Assembly: GCA_016584305.1 (NCBI GenBank)
Contig: JACEEZ010006466.1
Location: 152,501 to 216,500, forward strand
Length of the DNA: 64,000 bases
Direction: 5' to 3'
Origin: Chionoecetes opilio
Lineage: Eukaryota; Arthropoda; Malacostraca; Decapoda; Majidae
The notes below the pieces were generated by a model, which saw nothing but the letters and a program-made list of their open reading frames with translations, was not told the origin of the DNA and did not search any database. How positions within the stretch are numbered: the stretch's first letter is position 1; each line of letters starts with the position of its first letter. Of the stretch, positions 12,040 through 22,495 are shown piece by piece. A program made the translations under genes and the position numbers.

Positions 12040-12112
12040 GCGTTAGGTTAGAGTAGGTTAGGGCAGGTTAGGGCAGGTTAGGGGCAGGTTAAGTTAGGTT
12101 AGGTTAGGTTAG
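12040..12112 (+). repeat. Interstitial TTAGG-like tract
   Basis: AGGTT units, in places interrupted by GGCA or GAGT, end in three perfect TTAGG copies (TTAGGTTAGGTTAGG). TTAGG is the ancestral arthropod telomere unit. A shorter tract in the opposite orientation (AACCTAACC words) lies at 12948-12990. The tract is too short and degenerate to be a telomere end. Confidence 0.7.
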
Positions 12113-12195
12113 TGCACAGCACGAGGAGCTCGAGGAGGGTGCCAGGTTAGGTCTGTAGAGTTTTATCATCTTTAGAATAAAGCTCAACCTCCGAT

Positions 12196-12440
12196 CTTCT
12201 TCTTATTATTATTATAGCCAACAAGCTTGGGGACATGGTGGAAACCGGGGTTTTTGGGTGGGGGAGCACACATATAAGGAAAATATGGCCCCGATAATGC
12301 CTATGAACTTGGGAAATTTCCCTAATTTAGAGATTTTTTTGTGGGGGGCCAAATTTCCCTTATGTGTGTGCTCCCCCACCCAAAAACCCCGGTTTCCACC
12401 ATGTCCCCAAGCTTGTTGGCTATAATAAGAATAAGAAGAA
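12196..12440. repeat. Fold-back (long inverted repeat) element
   Basis: The left arm at about 12196-12289 and the right arm at about 12349-12440 are near-perfect reverse complements; both contain AACAAGCTTGGGGACATGG and GGTTTTTGGGTGGGGGAGCA. The spacer is about 60 bp. Weaker inverted similarity continues outward: GAATAAAGCTCAACC near 12178 against the inverse of GGTGGAGCCTTTGTTC near 12460. The right arm ends in a (GAA)n run. It resembles a MITE or Foldback-type element; no clear target-site duplication is visible. A transcript would form a hairpin of about 90 bp. Confidence 0.75.
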
Positions 12441-14291
12441 GAAGAAGAAGATAGGGGGTGGAGCCTTTGTTCTTAAGATTTACCTTATTTTTTTACTCTA
12501 TTTGTTTAATTTAATTATATTTTATTTCAATTTATTCTATTTTATTTTACTTATTATTTTATTTTATTTCAGTGTATCTAATGTTGGGTACACGTCTTAT
12601 AAACATTGCAGCATTGTTCTATTTCTGCATTCAGGCGTTTCATGTCCGTGTTAAGTGTCAGACCATGTTTTTCATTTTTATTAAGACCTTACAATTTCAT
12701 ATACATACACGATTATGCAAAGCAGCGAGGAGAAAGGTACAACGATCCGCCCGTCACGGTGGTGCAAGGAACAACCTTTCGTTCCGCACCTCATAACCCG
12801 GCCGCATATTCCCGTTCTCTATGTGATGAGTACTGTATGTGGTTTCTGAGTGAAGAAGCTTGGCTGTAGCTCCGAAACTAACCATAGGATTTTCTTGAGA
12901 ATACCCTCATCGAGATTCCCACGTAAAGTTTTCGTAGTTAACCAGGTAAACCTAACCTACCCTATCCGTAACCTAACGTAACCTAACCCGACGTGTTCAA
13001 AAGTAAACGCCACATACTCTTCCAGAAAACGGGAATATGCAACCCGGCCAGCGGAGGGCAGAGTTTCGTCAGCCTCGCCACCTACCTTAACCCCTTGAGG
13101 ACCACAACGTCATTTCCATTGTAATTTGGCTACCATTAGACAATTTGAATGATTATGCAATATTTTAACACTTTCACTGCTGGACACGGAATATTTGACT
13201 GACCGTTCACGCTGGTCACGAGGAGACGAATGGGTTCTTTTAGGTACTTGACAATATTAACAAGTTTTTGAGGGTGCGGGTTGATGGTCATAAATGAAGG
13301 GAGTTTAGATAAGACCTACTTAATGTCCTTGTCCACTAGTTAATTTGATATATTAAGTTTTCGTAATTTTATGGCTAACAACAGACTATTTTAATTTTAT
13401 ATAGCAAAGGAAAGATCTGGGCGTGAAGGGGTTAACCTACATGACGTGGCGAGTGAAAGGTGTACACGACCGGAGATAAGTACGATTTCAAACTGGTATT
13501 GGAAAACGTGCGTGATAGAAAGGGAAGATTAGTTCAAACACGTTAAAAGGCGTGACATACCAGGGGGCGCAGGGGGCATGGCGGGGGCCATTGTGAGAGA
13601 GGAGGGGCGCGGGGGGCATAGAGAGGAGGGGCGGGGGGGGCATAGAGAGGAGGGGCGGGGGGAGAGAAATACCAGAGGGTAATTATTTAGAGATAATTGA
13701 GGGAAGGGAGAAGGGGTTAGACTGTAAGTGGAGCCATAGAGTAAGCGAGGGAGTGAAATGTTCTGCGTATTCAAACTAAGTGTAATTTGGGGTGGCACAG
13801 TGCATGTATCTGCGGCTCACAATGGGGGAGAGGAAGAGACACACATGCACACAATACACCGAAACGAGGCCCTGGATGTGTGGAAATGCTTGATTGTCCC
13901 TTTAAAACACTTAGTGATAGTTCCGGTATATACAGTGCAAATAGTGAAGAGAGAAAAGCCTTGCATCATGTCACGTAATGATCGCGTGTGTAGCGGATGA
14001 AGAACACTGAGACAGGAAGTTTTATTTATGTCAACAGAATCGTAGTTAATCGTGTGGCGGGACGTATGCGAGGGCGGTAGGCGGCGGCTGGAGTGTTGCA
14101 GGAGTGTGCATTGCCGCCCTTGTCCCGTGACCTTGGCCCAGGACGGTAATAAGTTTTTCGTTGTTGGTGCCAAAAGTTAAGCGTTGTTTTCCAGAGCGGT
14201 ACAGGAATAGCAAGGGAGGGAAGGACATGCCTCTATATCGGGTGAACAACGTTGTGAAGGACTTACCAAGGTCTCCTAATACTTTTGTTGC

Positions 14292-14438
<147 letters not shown>

Positions 14439-15707
14439 AACCTGTTGGACGCCAGATTAATTTATAATAGTTAGTTAACATCAGAAAATAAGGAAGCTAC
14501 AAGAGACCGTGAGACCCACACGTGGTAGTTCCTGTTACTTAACACTACCTACATCCACCTTTCATCCCCATCCATAAAATTGTCTAGCCTCCTTTTAAAA
14601 CTCCCTATTGACTCCGCACTAACTACCTGACGACTAATTGTGCTCTAGCTAGTAATTTTGATGCATATGTATCTGATCAATAAACAACAAGTGTGTCCTC
14701 AACAAAACTTATCCTCCTCCCCAAAAGCCGAGTTGTTAATTAAAGAAAGTATGAAAAATATATAACTATTGAAGCTTCTGAAAAGTTTTGAAAGAATGGA
14801 CAATAAAGAACAAAAAACTTGGTGTCGTTTTGCCAAAGTAGCAGCAGGAAATGGACGGACTCCGAGTGATTTGTCTTAATAGAGGTAGAGGGTGTAGATG
14901 TGAGGTGATTTAGAAGATGGGGAAGGGGAGGGCAGGTAAAAAGGTTGATGGGTCCTCGTAGGAAGTAGTGACCATTAACAGTTAAAGTTAAACACACGTC
15001 GTTTCGTTCTGTTCGTTCTGTTGGTGTTGTTGATTTTAGTGTTGGTGGTGGTTGTGGTGTTGTTTATGATGTGTGTATGGGGGTGAAGGGAGACGAGTTG
15101 TGGGTGTGTAGAGGGCAGGGAAAGTGTTTTGTGAGAGATAGAGAGAGAGTGAATGTTGGGAAGTAGGGTAAGTTCTGGGGGACAGAGGCACTGAGTCGTG
15201 GGAGACACCAGGGGGAGTGTATATAATCACCAGGTGACTGGGCGGGTGAAGGATTGGAGGGAGAGGGAGTACCTACACTGGAAGACTGGGCTAAGTTGTT
15301 GGTGTTTAGGATCATGCTTGATTACTTAATATGCTTTGTGAATAAACTGTTTTAGTGTTGATGACAGACATGCAAGGCAGCACTCTCGACCTTCTGTAAG
15401 GTAAGCATATAAGACACTGACACACACAGGTGGGTTGCTGCACCTCTCTGTGTAATACATTGTAAGGATCTTCCAAGGATATACGCATGGAGCAGCTTCC
15501 TTATTTTTATTTTTATTTTTCTATCCTCTTGTATTAAAGGATACACCCCTCTCGGTGGGCGGCCTTCTACTTGCTTGCTTTATTTGATCAGCAAACACTC
15601 GCTTTAAGTAACTCTTTAGCCAGTCAGCGTTGCCTTAAAGCCTCTCCACCGCGGCTGAAGACACGCGGCCCATCTTCACCTTATTATTTTTCTGCTTCTT
15701 GTTCAAC

Positions 15708-15790
15708 TTTTTTTTTTTTTTTTTTCTTCTTCTTCTTCTTCTTCTTCTTCTTCTTCTTCTTCTTCTTCTTCTTCTAGTTCTTCTTCTTCA
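15708..15790 (+). repeat. T run and (TTC)n array
   Basis: About 18 T bases pass directly into roughly 20 TTC units with a few interruptions at the right end. Confidence 0.9.
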
Positions 15791-16141
15791 GCTTTTTCTT
15801 CTTTTTGTTCTTGTGATCTTTGACGCTTAATATCGCTTCATAGGTCCTCTTCATCTTCGTCTCCTTTTTTAACAATCTTTTCAACTCATCCCTTGGCTTC
15901 CCTTACGTATATATATTTTATCACCAAAGCGGCGTGCCATGTAAGGTTTTCATTGCGCAGAACGAGTCGTGATGAACTGAATCGCCGCCTTAAACAAACA
16001 TATCAGAAAAACTGTTGAGTCAGCTTTCCCGTGCTTGCTAGGTTGCCGTTTGTTCTTTATTCTTTTATTATTAACAAGAAACCAGGGGGTGGAAGGAGGA
16101 ACCGCTGTTCAAATGCCTGTAGGTGGTGGTTCGCCCTTACA

Positions 16142-16419
16142 AATAGGACTGAAGTAAAAGAAACCGTCCGTCAGTCGTGCGTTCGTTTCGATAACTTTCT
16201 TTTTTCATGCAAAATATCTCGCGTACATTTTTTTTTTTTTCACAATTCTCGCTAATTCTAAAAATAAAATAAAATAAAAGTGATCGGCTCATCCCCAAAG
16301 TAGCCTTAAAACCTTCCCCTGGTGACCTGGTTCCAAAACTGTGCCATATGATGAGATTGCGCCACTGGGGGCGGAACTTATAGCGGACACACACACACGC
16401 GCACACTTTCGATTATATT
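16142..16419 (+). repeat. Dispersed repeat D, copy 1 (~280 bp)
   Basis: It starts at TAGGACTGAAGTAAAAGAAA and ends at CACACTTTCGATTATATT. The copy at 21567-21858 matches along the whole length, in the same orientation, with scattered substitutions and small indels (mostly in T and A runs). Both contain an internal (AC)n tract near the right end. The family is unknown and I see no coding capacity. Confidence 0.85.
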
Positions 16420-16444
16420 CAAGGTTGAGTAGGGTCCCGGTACT

Positions 16445-16530
16445 CAGGTCAGGGAAGGTCAGGTCAGGTGTGGACTTGTTAGAATGCACATTAAAGTTAT
16501 GGGATAGTCAGGTCAGGTCAGGTCAGGCGG
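16445..16530 (+). repeat. AGGTC-rich short tandem repeats
   Basis: Runs of AGGTC units appear at 16446-16470 and 16508-16528 (GTCAGGTCAGGTCAGG). Each frame of the run contains the AGGTCA hexamer. A repeat of a TAGACCGCACG word follows at about 16539 and 16580. This is probably only a microsatellite. Confidence 0.6.
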
Positions 16531-16616
16531 AATCTTTGTAGACCGCACGTTAGAGGAGCGTAGACTGCAGGCCCCGATGTAGACCGCACGCTATAGTAGC
16601 ACCGAAGGCATAATAT

Positions 16617-16726
<110 letters not shown>

Positions 16727-16989
16727 GTTAAGTGAGAGATAACTACAGATAAATTAAATATATAAGAAATAAGACATAATAAAATAGAAATCAAATATAT
16801 AATTATGAATGAAATGGAAAATATATCAGGTCTTCACAATGTCTACAGGTAAAAGTTTCAACAATGCTACATTTCTATACAAGCGCAGAAAAACAATTCC
16901 AAATGCTTATTAACGCTTCAAGAAAAAAGGTGTTTAGCTTCACGGGATTCAAACCGAGAACCTTCAACCTGTTACTCCCGTGACGTCTG

Positions 16990-17056
16990 ATCTCCACTGT
17001 GTCTCCACTGTGTCTCCACTGTCTCTCCACTGTGTCTCCACTGTGTCTCCACTGTG
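16990..17056 (+). repeat. 11-bp minisatellite
   Basis: Six copies of TCTCCACTGTG, one with a CTC variant. Immediately to the left, the minus strand at about 16940-16985 carries a degenerate tRNA-like T-arm (GGTTTGAATCC), so the array may adjoin an old tRNA-derived SINE. Confidence 0.85.
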
Positions 17057-17137
17057 AAATTGTCCTCAACGCAAATGCTGTCGATTCCTTGAAAAATCAT
17101 AGAATATCGAGGAGGAGGGAAGCAAAGAGGACACACA

Positions 17138-17266
<129 letters not shown>

Positions 17267-17446
17267 GTTACTCATTCTGCATTACATTTTTTACATCCTT
17301 CACTACCACCTCCTCCTCCTCTTCCCTCTCACTCCCATCACTCTCGCCACAACTCTCTCCTCTCACCCACTTTTCTCCTCCCGATGGCAAACACCAATAT
17401 GGCCACACCCTCCCCCCACTCTCTCTCTCCCTTTGCAAAATTGTCT

Positions 17447-17531
17447 ATCACTCCCGCCACACACTCCAATTCAAACACTCCCGCCACACACTCCAATTCA
17501 AACACTCCCGCCACACACTCCAATTCAAACA
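17447..17531 (+). repeat. 27-bp tandem repeat, three copies
   Basis: Three almost perfect copies of a 27-bp unit containing CTCCCGCCACACACTCC are followed by unique sequence. A tRNA B-box-like word (GGTTCGAGGCC) occurs just to the right at about 17601-17611, possibly the remains of a SINE head. Confidence 0.9.
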
Positions 17532-17816
17532 CGGTGACTGGTTTCTATTCCCATGAAATGGTCCCTCTCTCTCCTCGCCAGCAATCTAATCAGGTCGTAG
17601 GTTCGAGGCCTGCTCAAACCTCTTAGATTTTTCGGTGAAAAAAGCGGGTAATGATGATGATGATGCAGTTTTTCATCAATCATAGTTATTAATGTAAATG
17701 TCCAGCCGTCCCAGTGAGAGAGAGAAAAAAAAAAAAAAAAAAAGTTCTAAGCAAGATTCAATAATTATTTTATAAACGGCTCTCTCGCGGGTCAATCATG
17801 AATAAAATGGGTTCGT

Positions 17817-18087
17817 GTAACATGGTTATGTAACATGGATACAAATGGTTAGGTTATGTAACATGGATACAAATGGTTAGGTTATGTAACATGGATACAA
17901 ATGGTTAGGTTATGTAACATGGATACAAATGGTTAGGTTATGTAACATGGATACAAATGGTTAGGTTCGTGTAACATGGATACAAATGGTTAGGTTATGT
18001 AACATGGATACAAATGGTTAGGTTATGTAACATGGATACAAATGGTTAGGTTCGTGTAACATGGATACAAATGGTTAGGTTATGTAA
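17817..18087 (+). repeat. 28-bp minisatellite
   Basis: About ten copies of a 28-bp unit (GTTATGTAACATGG then ATACAAATGGTTAG). Two copies carry a 29-bp TTCGTG variant. The right end decays at GTTATGTAACGGAG. Confidence 0.95.
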
Positions 18088-18481
18088 CGGAGACAAAATG
18101 AAAAAAAAATGTAAAGACCAATCACTCGTAAGGAAAACGAGGCAAAGTTGAAAACTCATAAAAATTCTCGTCTACTGGAAAAGTGATACAGACAAAAGAG
18201 AAAGATAAAACTAATATATACAAAAAACAACAACACTGAGAGTTGATAAAGTTAATATACAAAAAACAACAACACTGAGAGTTGATAAAGTTAAAGCAAT
18301 GCAATGCAGGTGAGATAATCAGTTTATCAGTATTAAATCAGACAATTGATAAAGATAAAGCAATATGAATGGAATCAGAAGTTGATGTGTAAATCTGAAA
18401 GTCTTCCGTTGAGGTCAAGGCTTGAGTGCCCGGGCATCAAGGTGATCCAGGCCTCAGTGCCTGGCGAGGGAGCCGCGGCGC
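18088..18481. other. Gene-free stretch with a 40-bp duplication
   Basis: Two direct, nearly identical copies of about 40 bp lie at about 18213-18293 (ACAAAAAACAACAACACTGA and TTGATAAAGTTAA words). From about 18375 the sequence turns GC-rich as it enters the 3' end of the poly(A) polymerase-like pseudogene. Confidence 0.6.
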
Positions 18482-18486
18482 TCAGC

Positions 18487-18603
18487 GGCCTGTGTGGCGG
18501 GAGGCCCTCTGCTGTCCCTGCTGAGTGCCGTGCTGAGGCTGGGGGCCTGTGTGGCGTGAGGCCCTCTGCTGCCCCTGCCGAGTGCCCTGCTGAGGCTGGG
18601 GGT
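18487..18603 (-). repeat. ~58-bp tandem duplication in the pseudogene 3' end
   Basis: Two copies (about 18487-18544 and 18546-18603) share GGCCTGTGTGGCG and GAGGCCCTCTGCTG. On the minus strand they encode a duplicated Gln-rich QGQQRASRHTG segment. Confidence 0.8.
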
Positions 18604-19899
18604 AATATTCTCGGTGCTGCACCCTCGGTCCCTGCTGCAGCTGCTGGCAGCCCTGCTGACGGCCTGGATGCCGCTGCTCCTGCGGCCACCACCACTGTTC
18701 CCTGTGAGGAGCAGGCCACAGGACCCGCCGCGGGGGGCGGTACCCCACCAGCAGCTGGCCCACCAGGGAACAGGGCGCGGCGTAGAGCCCCGGGGCGCTG
18801 AGGGCGGGCTCCAGCACCAGGAAGGCGCGCTGGAACGCCTTCCGGACGTCCCAGATGCGAAAAGAGGATCGGCCCACGTCGTTGCCGGGTGTGAGGGGAT
18901 CCTCGATGCACAGGTCTGCCCTGCGGTGACCCCCGGGCATGTCGCAGGGCACGTCCTCTTTGCGCAGGTAGCGGCCGCCGTCCAGCACGCTGATGCCCCA
19001 CTCGGCGAAGGGAAAGTCGTAGCCGTAGTACTGGAAGAAGCGCAGCACAACCCAGCCCAGGTCTTGCTGGTCTTGGCGCGAGACTTGCAGCTGCAGGAGG
19101 CTGGTGGCCATGAGGGTGACGGCGTGCGAGGACACCCCGCCGGTGTACACCTCCCCCAGGCCCTCCTTCTTCAAGTACTACTTCACCACCATCACCAGCG
19201 GCGTGAGGCTTTTGTACTGGCGGCGGAAGCTGCCCACCAGCGCGTGGCGCGCCACGGCCACCTCGCTGCCCAGGGAGACGTCCAGGTGCAGGCCTGTCCC
19301 CTGGTGCACCACCTTCACCAGGGGCACCTTCGCCTTCTCCAGGACGGTGACGGCACTACCCTGTGCTACGCGGTGACGCACCAGGGCGTCGCGCAGCGCG
19401 TACAGTGGCGACGGCGTGGGCGGCCACTGGCCCACCAGCGTCAGGTTAATGTCGCTGTCGGGCAGGTAGAGGCCGTTGGCCAGGCTACCGGTGACTTCCA
19501 CGCGCGCCGCGGGCCACAGCTCGGCCACGGCGCGTCGCACATCCGCCACCACACTCATGCGGCGCCGGTACTCGGCCTCAGAGCCTCCAGCCCACCACGG
19601 AAGTCCAGCACTTCCTGGTGGAGGGCTCGCAGGCTGCCGGTGTAGGAGGCCGGCGGGCACTGCCAGGGCGGGGGCGGGCGACGCGGTGCAGGCTACCTGT
19701 AGGCTGCCTCGGGGCGGACCGGCGCCGAGGACCCCACGCAGGGCTTGTGTGCCTCGCTCTCCTCCTTCACCTCCGCCTTCCCCTGTTCCTGCTTCCTGCA
19801 TGCCTCCTCCTTGTTCGTCTTGCTCTCCTCTTGTTCCTTCTCTCTCTTGCATTGCTCTTCCTGATCCTGCTCTGGCTTGCGTTCCTCGCCCTACTCATC

Positions 19900-20790
19900 C
19901 TCTCTCTTGCCTTGCTCCTCCTCAGGCCTACACACCTCGACCTGCTTCTCCTCCTGTTCAGGCCTGCACACTCGTCTTATCTTCCGTCTGCTCCTAGCTA
20001 CCACTCACCGCTCTCCTCCTGTTCAGCCCTGCACACCTCGGCCTGCTTCTCCTCCTGTTCAGGCCTGCACACCTCGGCCTGCTTATCTTCCTGTTCAGCC
20101 CTGCACACCTCGACCTGCTTCTCCTCCTGTTCAGGCTTGCACACCTCGGCCTGCTTATCTTCCGTCTGCTCCTCAGGCCTACACATCTCGACCTGCTTCT
20201 CCTCCTGTTCAGGCCTGCACACCTCGGCCTGCTTATCTTCCGTCTGCTCCTCAGGCCTACACACCTCGACCTGCTTCTCCTCCTGTTCAGGCCTGCACAC
20301 CTCGCCTGCTTATCTTCCGTCTGCTCCTCAGGCCTACACACCTCGACCTGCTTCTCCTCCTGTTCAGGCTTGCACACCTCGGCCTGCTTATCTTCCGTCT
20401 GCTCCTCAGGCCTATACACCTCGACCTGCTTCTCCTCCTGTTCAGGCCTGCACACCTCGGCCTGCTTATCTTCCTTCTGCTCCTCAGGCCTACACACCTC
20501 GACCTGCTTCTCCTCCTGTTCAGGCCTGCACACCTCGGCCTGCTTATCTTCCTTCTGCTCCTCCTCAGGCCTACACACCTCGACCTGCTTCTCCTCCTGT
20601 TCAGGCCTGCACACCTCGACCTGCTTATCTTCCTTCTGCTCCTCAGGCCTACACACCTCGACCTGCTTCTCCTCAGGCCTACACACCTCGACCTGCTTCT
20701 CCTCCTTCTGCTCCTCCTCAGGCCTACACACCTCGACCTGCTTCTCCTCCTGTTCAGGCCTGTACACCTCGGCCTCCTCCTCAGGGACCG
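19900..20790 (-). repeat. 78-bp minisatellite inside the TENT4-like pseudogene
   Basis: A 78-bp unit (26 codons) encodes a 12-residue half (CRPEQEEKQVEV) and a 14-residue half (CRPEEQTEDKQAEV). It repeats about ten times with half-unit deletions at about 20640-20700. Each half starts with Cys. All six frames are largely open across it, so long plus-strand frames here are shadows. One unit near 20302 lacks one G and breaks the frame. Confidence 0.9.
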
Positions 20791-21034
20791 GCTGCAGGGT
20801 CTCCGCATCGCGACGCGTCGCCTCGGTGCTCCGTGGCCGAGACCTGCGATTCTTGCACCTGAAGAGGGAGGCGAGCCAGCGGCGGAGGCCGGACACACAC
20901 GACACTCCCTTCTCCTCCTTCTTCTTCTTCTTTTCTTCTTCTTCTTTTGCTGATCCATTGCGGCTTGGTATTGATTCTTGTTTTCTTTCTCCATGGTTTG
21001 GTTGTTGGCTTTCCTGCCGAAGATTTGGATCCAC

Positions 21035-21270
21035 CAGGTGTGGGTCATCCTGAAGACTTATAATTCATGAGTGGCGTGAAAACACGGAGGGTCGCTGTAT
21101 TAAGGATGTTTTTTGGGGTCATCTTGGAACCCATTGTCACCAGAGTGGAGTTGGTGCCTCTTGGATCACCAGAGTGGAGTTGGTGGCCTCTTGGATCTAG
21201 GAAGAATAGAACCTGTGTCCGTCCTAGAGTGTAGCTCCAGGCTGTCCTCCCAAGAACACGCGTTAAGAAT
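21035..21270. other. Gene-free stretch beside the pseudogene
   Basis: No promoter motif is convincing upstream (right) of the pseudogene. A 30-bp direct duplication (GTCACCAGAGTGGAGTTGGTG-like) lies at about 21136-21186. Confidence 0.5.
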
Positions 21271-21271
21271 G

Positions 21272-21345
21272 GAGTTTTTTTTTTTTTTTTAACATCTGAG
21301 CCTATAGCGCCTGTAGGCTATTATCTTCCTTCCTGTTGGTGCTAC
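21272..21345 (-). repeat. SINE-B tail fragment
   Basis: A T run at 21276-21289 followed by AACATCTGAGCCTATAGCGC is the reverse complement of the A-tailed 3' end of the tRNA-derived SINE seen at 39.57 and 23.73 kb. Only the tail is present. Confidence 0.6.
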
Positions 21346-21466
21346 TCCCAGCCTCGTGTGTGTAAGGAAGTCACATTTTGTTGTGAATCCTTATTTGGGC
21401 CTTCCTTTCTGTTCCTAAGGTCGCTGGTGTGTGTGCTACTAGTGGGCCTTTGGTCTCTATGGTACA

Positions 21467-21506
21467 CTAGCCGAAAAGCCGCCCACCGGGCGGACTTTTT
21501 GGCTAG
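21467..21506. other. Near-perfect 18-bp hairpin
   Basis: CTAGCCGAAAAGCCGCCC and GGCGGACTTTTTGGCTAG pair around an ACCG loop with one G-T type mismatch and one slipped base. GC-rich and A/T-rich blocks alternate within the stem. No T run follows to suggest a terminator role. It lies about 60 bp left of repeat D copy 2. Confidence 0.6.
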
Positions 21507-21566
21507 CTCCTGCGAAGGGCTTTTGGTGGGCCTTCGGCCCAATAATTGTAACACTTGTATTTTGTA

Positions 21567-21858
21567 ATAGGACTGAAGTAAAAGAAACCGTCCGTCAGTC
21601 GTGTGTTCGTTTCGATATCTTTCTTTTTTCATGCAAAATATCTCGCGTAATTTTTTTTTTTTCTTCTTCACAATTCTCGCTAATACTAAAAATTTAAAAA
21701 AAGAAAGAAAAAGTGATCGGATCACCCCCAAAGTGGCCTTAAAACCTTCCCCTGGTCGACCTGGTTCCAAAACTGTGCCATATGATGGGATTGCGCCACT
21801 GGGGCCGGAACCTATAGCGGACACACACACACAGACGCACACACTTTCGATTATATTA
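21567..21858 (+). repeat. Dispersed repeat D, copy 2
   Basis: A full-length direct copy of the repeat at 16142-16419, including the GATTGCGCCACTGGGG block and the terminal (AC)n tract. The differences are substitutions and length changes in homopolymer runs. Confidence 0.85.
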
Positions 21859-21859
21859 T

Positions 21860-22455
21860 TATAATTTGTATTCTTTTGTGTAGTTTATTTCGTGTCTGAG
21901 GGGATTGTCATGTAGAATCAAACATAAGAACTTGAGTTTACTTTAATAGAGAGGTATATTCTTTTTTATTTTTGTCTGAGGTGTTTGTCATTGTGTAATA
22001 AAGCATAAGAATTGTTGCGGTTACGCTAATAGTTATGTCTTCACCTACCTAGCCGAGATTTTGGTAATTTGTTCATTTATAGCCATAATATGACACAGAT
22101 GTAGACACAAAATGACACAGACTCTCCAGATAGCCCCTTTTAACTTTCCTGAAATCATAAATAAAGAAATGCAAGTATGAACGCCACCAAACGTCTGTAA
22201 GTCGAAAAGAAACATTGCCCTGGCGACTTTAGTGTTATCTACGGTATACGTTCTTGTTATGCTGGGTAAAATAAGGCGTGTGGAAGCCGAGACGTAACTT
22301 CATATAAGAAATAAAAATTTGAGAAGGTGCAGAAAGAAGATGATTGTGGGAACGTTTTAGGCAATCGTGCGAGAAACGTGATATTGACTAAAAATATTAA
22401 CCTGCCGTGTAATACGAGAATATTCATCTGTATCAATATTTGTCTTACCTGTGAG

Positions 22456-22495
<40 letters not shown>

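Larger units (their letters stand above)
18482..21034 (-). pseudogene. TENT4/Trf4-like non-canonical poly(A) polymerase pseudogene with Glu/Lys/Cys repeat region
   Basis: Read right to left, a basic and acidic leader (about 20870-21034) precedes a long (CRPEQEEKQVEV)-type repeat. Then come PPWQCPPASYTGSLRALHQ at about 19595-19660, the nucleotidyltransferase core with GSLANGLYLPDSDINL, and then EVYTGGVSSHAV and EDPLTPGNDVGRSSF, ending in a Gln-rich tail. The order and motifs match TENT4 (PAPD5/7, Trf4), nuclear poly(A) polymerases that tag RNAs for decay or trimming. Those genes normally have introns, and none is visible here. Lesions: TAG at 19891-19893, 19693-19695 and 19178-19180; a one-base deletion near 20302 inside a repeat; another frame break at about 19970-20000; and one near 19577-19600. 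The second Asp of the SDID pair is Asn (codon 19445-19447), while the third carboxylate (19280-19282) remains. No ATG opens the leader frame. It is probably a retrocopy or decayed paralogue; assembly error could explain some indels but hardly three TAGs. Confidence 0.8.

Noticed and set aside
12040..12112. A chromosome end
   Set aside because: The TTAGG-like tract is short and degenerate and lies well inside unique sequence.
19618..20862. A 414-codon plus-strand frame rich in Leu, Ser and Pro
   Set aside because: It is the complement of the 78-bp acidic repeat and of the TENT4-like domain. A repeat unit of 78 bp (a multiple of three) keeps all frames open, and only the minus strand gives recognisable domains.
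21467..21506. A bacterial-type terminator
   Set aside because: No T run follows the stem and the DNA is eukaryotic.
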